Shown here: positions 6,150 to 7,272 of the stretch, piece after piece | Layout: every line of letters begins with the position of its first letter | Numbering within the stretch: the first letter of the stretch is position 1 | DNA from: Acidimicrobiaceae bacterium | GTDB lineage: Bacteria > Actinomycetota > Acidimicrobiia > Acidimicrobiales > Microtrichaceae | Assembly: GCA_003514205.1 (NCBI GenBank) | Contig: DORQ01000126.1 | Location: 349 to 7,620 of the forward strand | DNA: 7,272 nt | Direction: 5' to 3' | Notes under the pieces: model-generated | Database searches by the model: none | Seen by the model: only the letters and a program-made list of their open reading frames with translations | Told to the model about the DNA's origin: nothing | Position numbers and translations under genes: made by a program

Positions 6150-6169
6150 ACTGGAGTCAACGTGCCGTG

Positions 6170-6212
6170 CCGCCATGCCCAAACGGCCTCGTTCCGCCAT
6201 GCCCGACCGGCC
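6170..6212. repeat. Imperfect 19-bp direct repeat, two copies, 24-bp spacing
   Basis: Copies lie at 6170-6188 and 6194-6212. Each starts with the identical 11 bases ccgccatgccc and ends with cggcc; they differ at 2 of 19 positions. The centre-to-centre distance of 24 bp is a little over two helical turns. The pair lies about 30 to 75 bases upstream of the first ORF of the operon, a position where a regulator could bind. It does not encode protein on the operon strand. Confidence 0.75.
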
Positions 6213-6227
6213 CCTGTGCGACCCTCC

Positions 6228-7272
6228 CTAACGCTGCAGAGAACGTCGGCGCTTCGCGAGGCATAGTCCAATGCCAAGCAGAGCCATCGCGAGGCCGAGG
6301 AGCTGTCCGCTTGACCCGCCAGTAAAGGCCAGCTGGCGATCATCGCCGGAGGATTCGGACCCGTTGGCCCGAACAGCATTCGCCGGTGTACCCGAGGGAG
6401 CCGAGGATTCGGGAGTGGCGGATTCCGGTGTGCTGGATGAGGAAGGAGTTGTGGTTGGTGCCGTGGTCGTTGGAACTGGCGGCTCAGCCACAGCAGCTTC
6501 AGAGAAGTCGTTCCTGCCCGAACTGGAGGTCAACGTGAGGACGATTGTGTTTCCGGGGACAACCTGTCCGGGACGCCAACCATCTGGCTGAGTCTGGGTG
6601 ATGGTGTAGTCCCCGAGCAACAACCCAGTGAAGGAGTACTGGCCGTCCGCCCCGGTGACAACCACCAACCTGTTCCCGCGGGAGTCAGTCAGCGTGATTG
6701 TGACTCCTGCGATCGGGGTGAGCGTCCCGTCCACGTAGACGGTGCCTGAGATTGATGCGCCGGTTTCCGAGAAGTCATTGCCGACTGAGGTCGCCCCGGC
6801 GGGTAGCGCCACCGAGATGCTGTTGTCTGGTTCAATCACGCCGGGCATCAGGCCAGCCGGCTGCGTCTCAATCACGGTGTAGGTACCAGCCGCCAACCCT
6901 GCGAATAGATAGGTGCCGTCTGCAGCGGTGCTGGCCGATGCAACGGGTTGGCCGGAGCTATCGAGCAGCGTCACGGTAACCCCGCCAAGCGGGGTGAGCG
7001 TCCCGTCCACGTACACGGTGCCCGAGAGCGATGCGCCGGTCTCGGAGAAGTCGTTTCCGAAGGATCCGGCGATGGTGAGGGCAACTGGGATGTTGTTACC
7101 AGGTGTGACTGCACCGGCGAGATATCCGGTTGGTTGGGTTTCAACTATGGTGTAGTTGCCTAGCGGTAGCCCAGCGAAGGAATACGAACCATCTGCGACC
7201 GTCATCGTGGACTTGACTGTGACAGCGGCGCTATCAAGCAAGGTAATGACAACCCCCGCTAGTGGGGCCAGC
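6228..7272 (-). CDS. SdrD/Cna-B-like repeat surface protein with LAFTG sortase signal, N-terminal part missing
   Basis: The frame is open to the end of the window (L-A-P-L-A-G-V-V-I-T-L-L-D continues upstream), so only the last 347 residues are seen; the TTG at 7241 is internal. The visible part has one partial and two full copies of a roughly 92-residue beta-sandwich repeat. Each full copy opens with T-G-A-S-x-S-G-T-V-Y-V-D-G-T-L-T-P, passes through D-G-x-Y-x-F-x-G-L and Y-T-I-x-x-T-Q-P, and ends N-D-F-S-E, the pattern of SdrD B / Cna B-type domains. A Pro/Thr/Ser-rich, wall-spanning stretch of about 50 residues follows. The C-terminus is L-A-F-T-G, a hydrophobic helix and K-R-R-R-S-L-Q-R, a sortase sorting signal of the LAxTG form usual for class E sortases of Actinobacteria. 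Such proteins are anchored to the cell wall as stalks or adhesins; the ligand is unknown. I see no functional link to the hydrogenase. Confidence 0.93.
   Translation of the reverse strand, partial: LAPLAGVVITLLDSAAVTVKSTMTVADGSYSFAGLPLGNYTIVETQPTGYLAGAVTPGNNIPVALTIAGSFGNDFSETGASLSGTVYVDGTLTPLGGVTVTLLDSSGQPVASASTAADGTYLFAGLAAGTYTVIETQPAGLMPGVIEPDNSISVALPAGATSVGNDFSETGASISGTVYVDGTLTPIAGVTITLTDSRGNRLVVVTGADGQYSFTGLLLGDYTITQTQPDGWRPGQVVPGNTIVLTLTSSSGRNDFSEAAVAEPPVPTTTAPTTTPSSSSTPESATPESSAPSGTPANAVRANGSESSGDDRQLAFTGGSSGQLLGLAMALLGIGLCLAKRRRSLQR
6318..6332 (-). other. Sortase recognition motif codons (LAFTG)
   Basis: These bases encode Leu-Ala-Phe-Thr-Gly, 34 residues before the C-terminus, followed by about 20 hydrophobic residues and a basic tail. 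Cleavage is expected between Thr and Gly, with covalent attachment of the threonine to the peptidoglycan precursor. Confidence 0.85.
6498..6764 (-). repeat. Surface-protein repeat, last copy (89 residues)
   Basis: It runs from T-G-A-S-I-S-G-T-V-Y-V-D-G to N-D-F-S-E and is three residues shorter than the copy before it. It precedes the Pro/Thr/Ser-rich stalk. Confidence 0.85.
6765..7040 (-). repeat. Surface-protein repeat, middle copy (92 residues)
   Basis: It runs from T-G-A-S-L-S-G-T-V-Y-V-D-G to N-D-F-S-E over 276 bases. The 276-bp period is exact between 6715 and 6991, where the two copies are almost identical at the DNA level for about 60 bases. Confidence 0.88.
7041..7272 (-). repeat. 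Surface-protein repeat, copy cut by the window end
   Basis: It contains L-A-P-L-A-G-V-V-I-T-L-L-D through N-D-F-S-E and lacks the opening T-G-A-S-x-S-G-T-V block, which would lie just outside. It shows that the array continues upstream. Confidence 0.8.

Larger units (their letters stand above)
6139..6227 (-). promoter_or_regulatory. Intergenic leader between the surface-protein gene and the hydrogenase operon; probable promoter region
   Basis: This 89-bp gap is the only non-coding stretch in the window. It is the most likely place for the hydrogenase promoter, unless the operon is read through from the surface-protein gene on the same strand. No convincing -35/-10 pair is visible: a TTGACT (complement of 6155-6160) is too near the start codon and lacks a -10 box. 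It contains the 19-bp direct repeat and no hairpin followed by a T run. The promoter assignment is by position only. Confidence 0.35.

Noticed and set aside
6155..6160. TTGACT on the minus strand as a -35 box
   Set aside because: It is only 17 bases from the start codon at 6138, overlaps the region just before the ribosome binding site, and has no -10 element downstream.
5915..6325. Plus-strand frame of 136 codons over the leader ORF and gap
   Set aside because: It runs antisense into the end of the surface-protein gene, has no good ribosome binding site that I can see and no recognisable domain. The minus-strand ORF fits the operon better.
5954..6379. A second minus-strand frame of 141 codons over the end of the surface-protein gene and the leader ORF
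   Set aside because: It overlaps the sorting-signal codons in another frame and ends inside the leader ORF without matching the operon packing; no domain is visible.
1..7272. tRNA, rRNA, insertion sequence or attachment site
   Set aside because: The window is filled by protein-coding genes with intact motifs; I saw no tRNA-like cloverleaf, transposase or terminal inverted repeat.

Overview
The window (7,272 bp, GC-rich, roughly 60 % by eye) holds an almost complete operon for a group 3b-type, cytosolic, NAD(P)-linked [NiFe]-hydrogenase ('sulfhydrogenase' type). It is flanked by the 3' part of hypE, a hydrogenase maturation gene, and by the 3' part of a gene for a repetitive, sortase-anchored surface protein. 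The surface protein ends in an LAFTG sorting signal, a transmembrane helix and a basic tail. This LAxTG form is typical of high-GC Gram-positive bacteria, so with the base composition the most likely source is a member of the Actinomycetota. I cannot name a genus.

Layout. (1) 1-824, plus strand: hypE, lacking its N-terminal part, ending in the diagnostic Pro-Arg-Ile-Cys. (2) 821-6138, minus strand: a tightly packed run, in transcription order a small unrecognised 84-codon ORF, hyhB (Fe-S beta subunit), a stand-alone cyclic-nucleotide-binding-fold protein, hyhG (FAD/[2Fe-2S] diaphorase), hyhS (small subunit), hyhL (NiFe large subunit) and the maturation endopeptidase. Five of the six junctions are 4-base ATGA or GTGA stop/start overlaps; the sixth (CNBD protein to hyhG) overlaps by up to 23 bases. 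(3) 6139-6227: an 89-bp gap holding a 19-bp imperfect direct repeat. (4) 6228-7272, minus strand: the 3' part of the surface protein gene, with 92-residue SdrD/Cna-B-like repeats.

How the genes work together. HyhG exchanges electrons with NAD(P)H. HyhB and HyhS carry them through Fe-S clusters to the NiFe site in HyhL, where protons and H2 are interconverted. HypE (with HypF, outside the window) makes the cyanide ligands of the active-site iron, and the endopeptidase trims the HyhL C-terminus after nickel is inserted. The core order beta-gamma-delta-alpha is the classic hydBGDA order, with a CNBD gene inserted after beta.

The most noteworthy points are an in-frame 15-bp minisatellite (eight copies) that gives HyhB an Asp/Arg/His/Ser-rich tail ending just upstream of the CNBD gene; the small leader ORF with a good ribosome binding site; the Arg-less nucleotide pocket of the CNBD protein; the direct repeat upstream of the operon; and the two convergent hydrogenase-related genes sharing one TTAA as both stop codons. 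I see no wholly new system: this is a known hydrogenase type with some unusual details.
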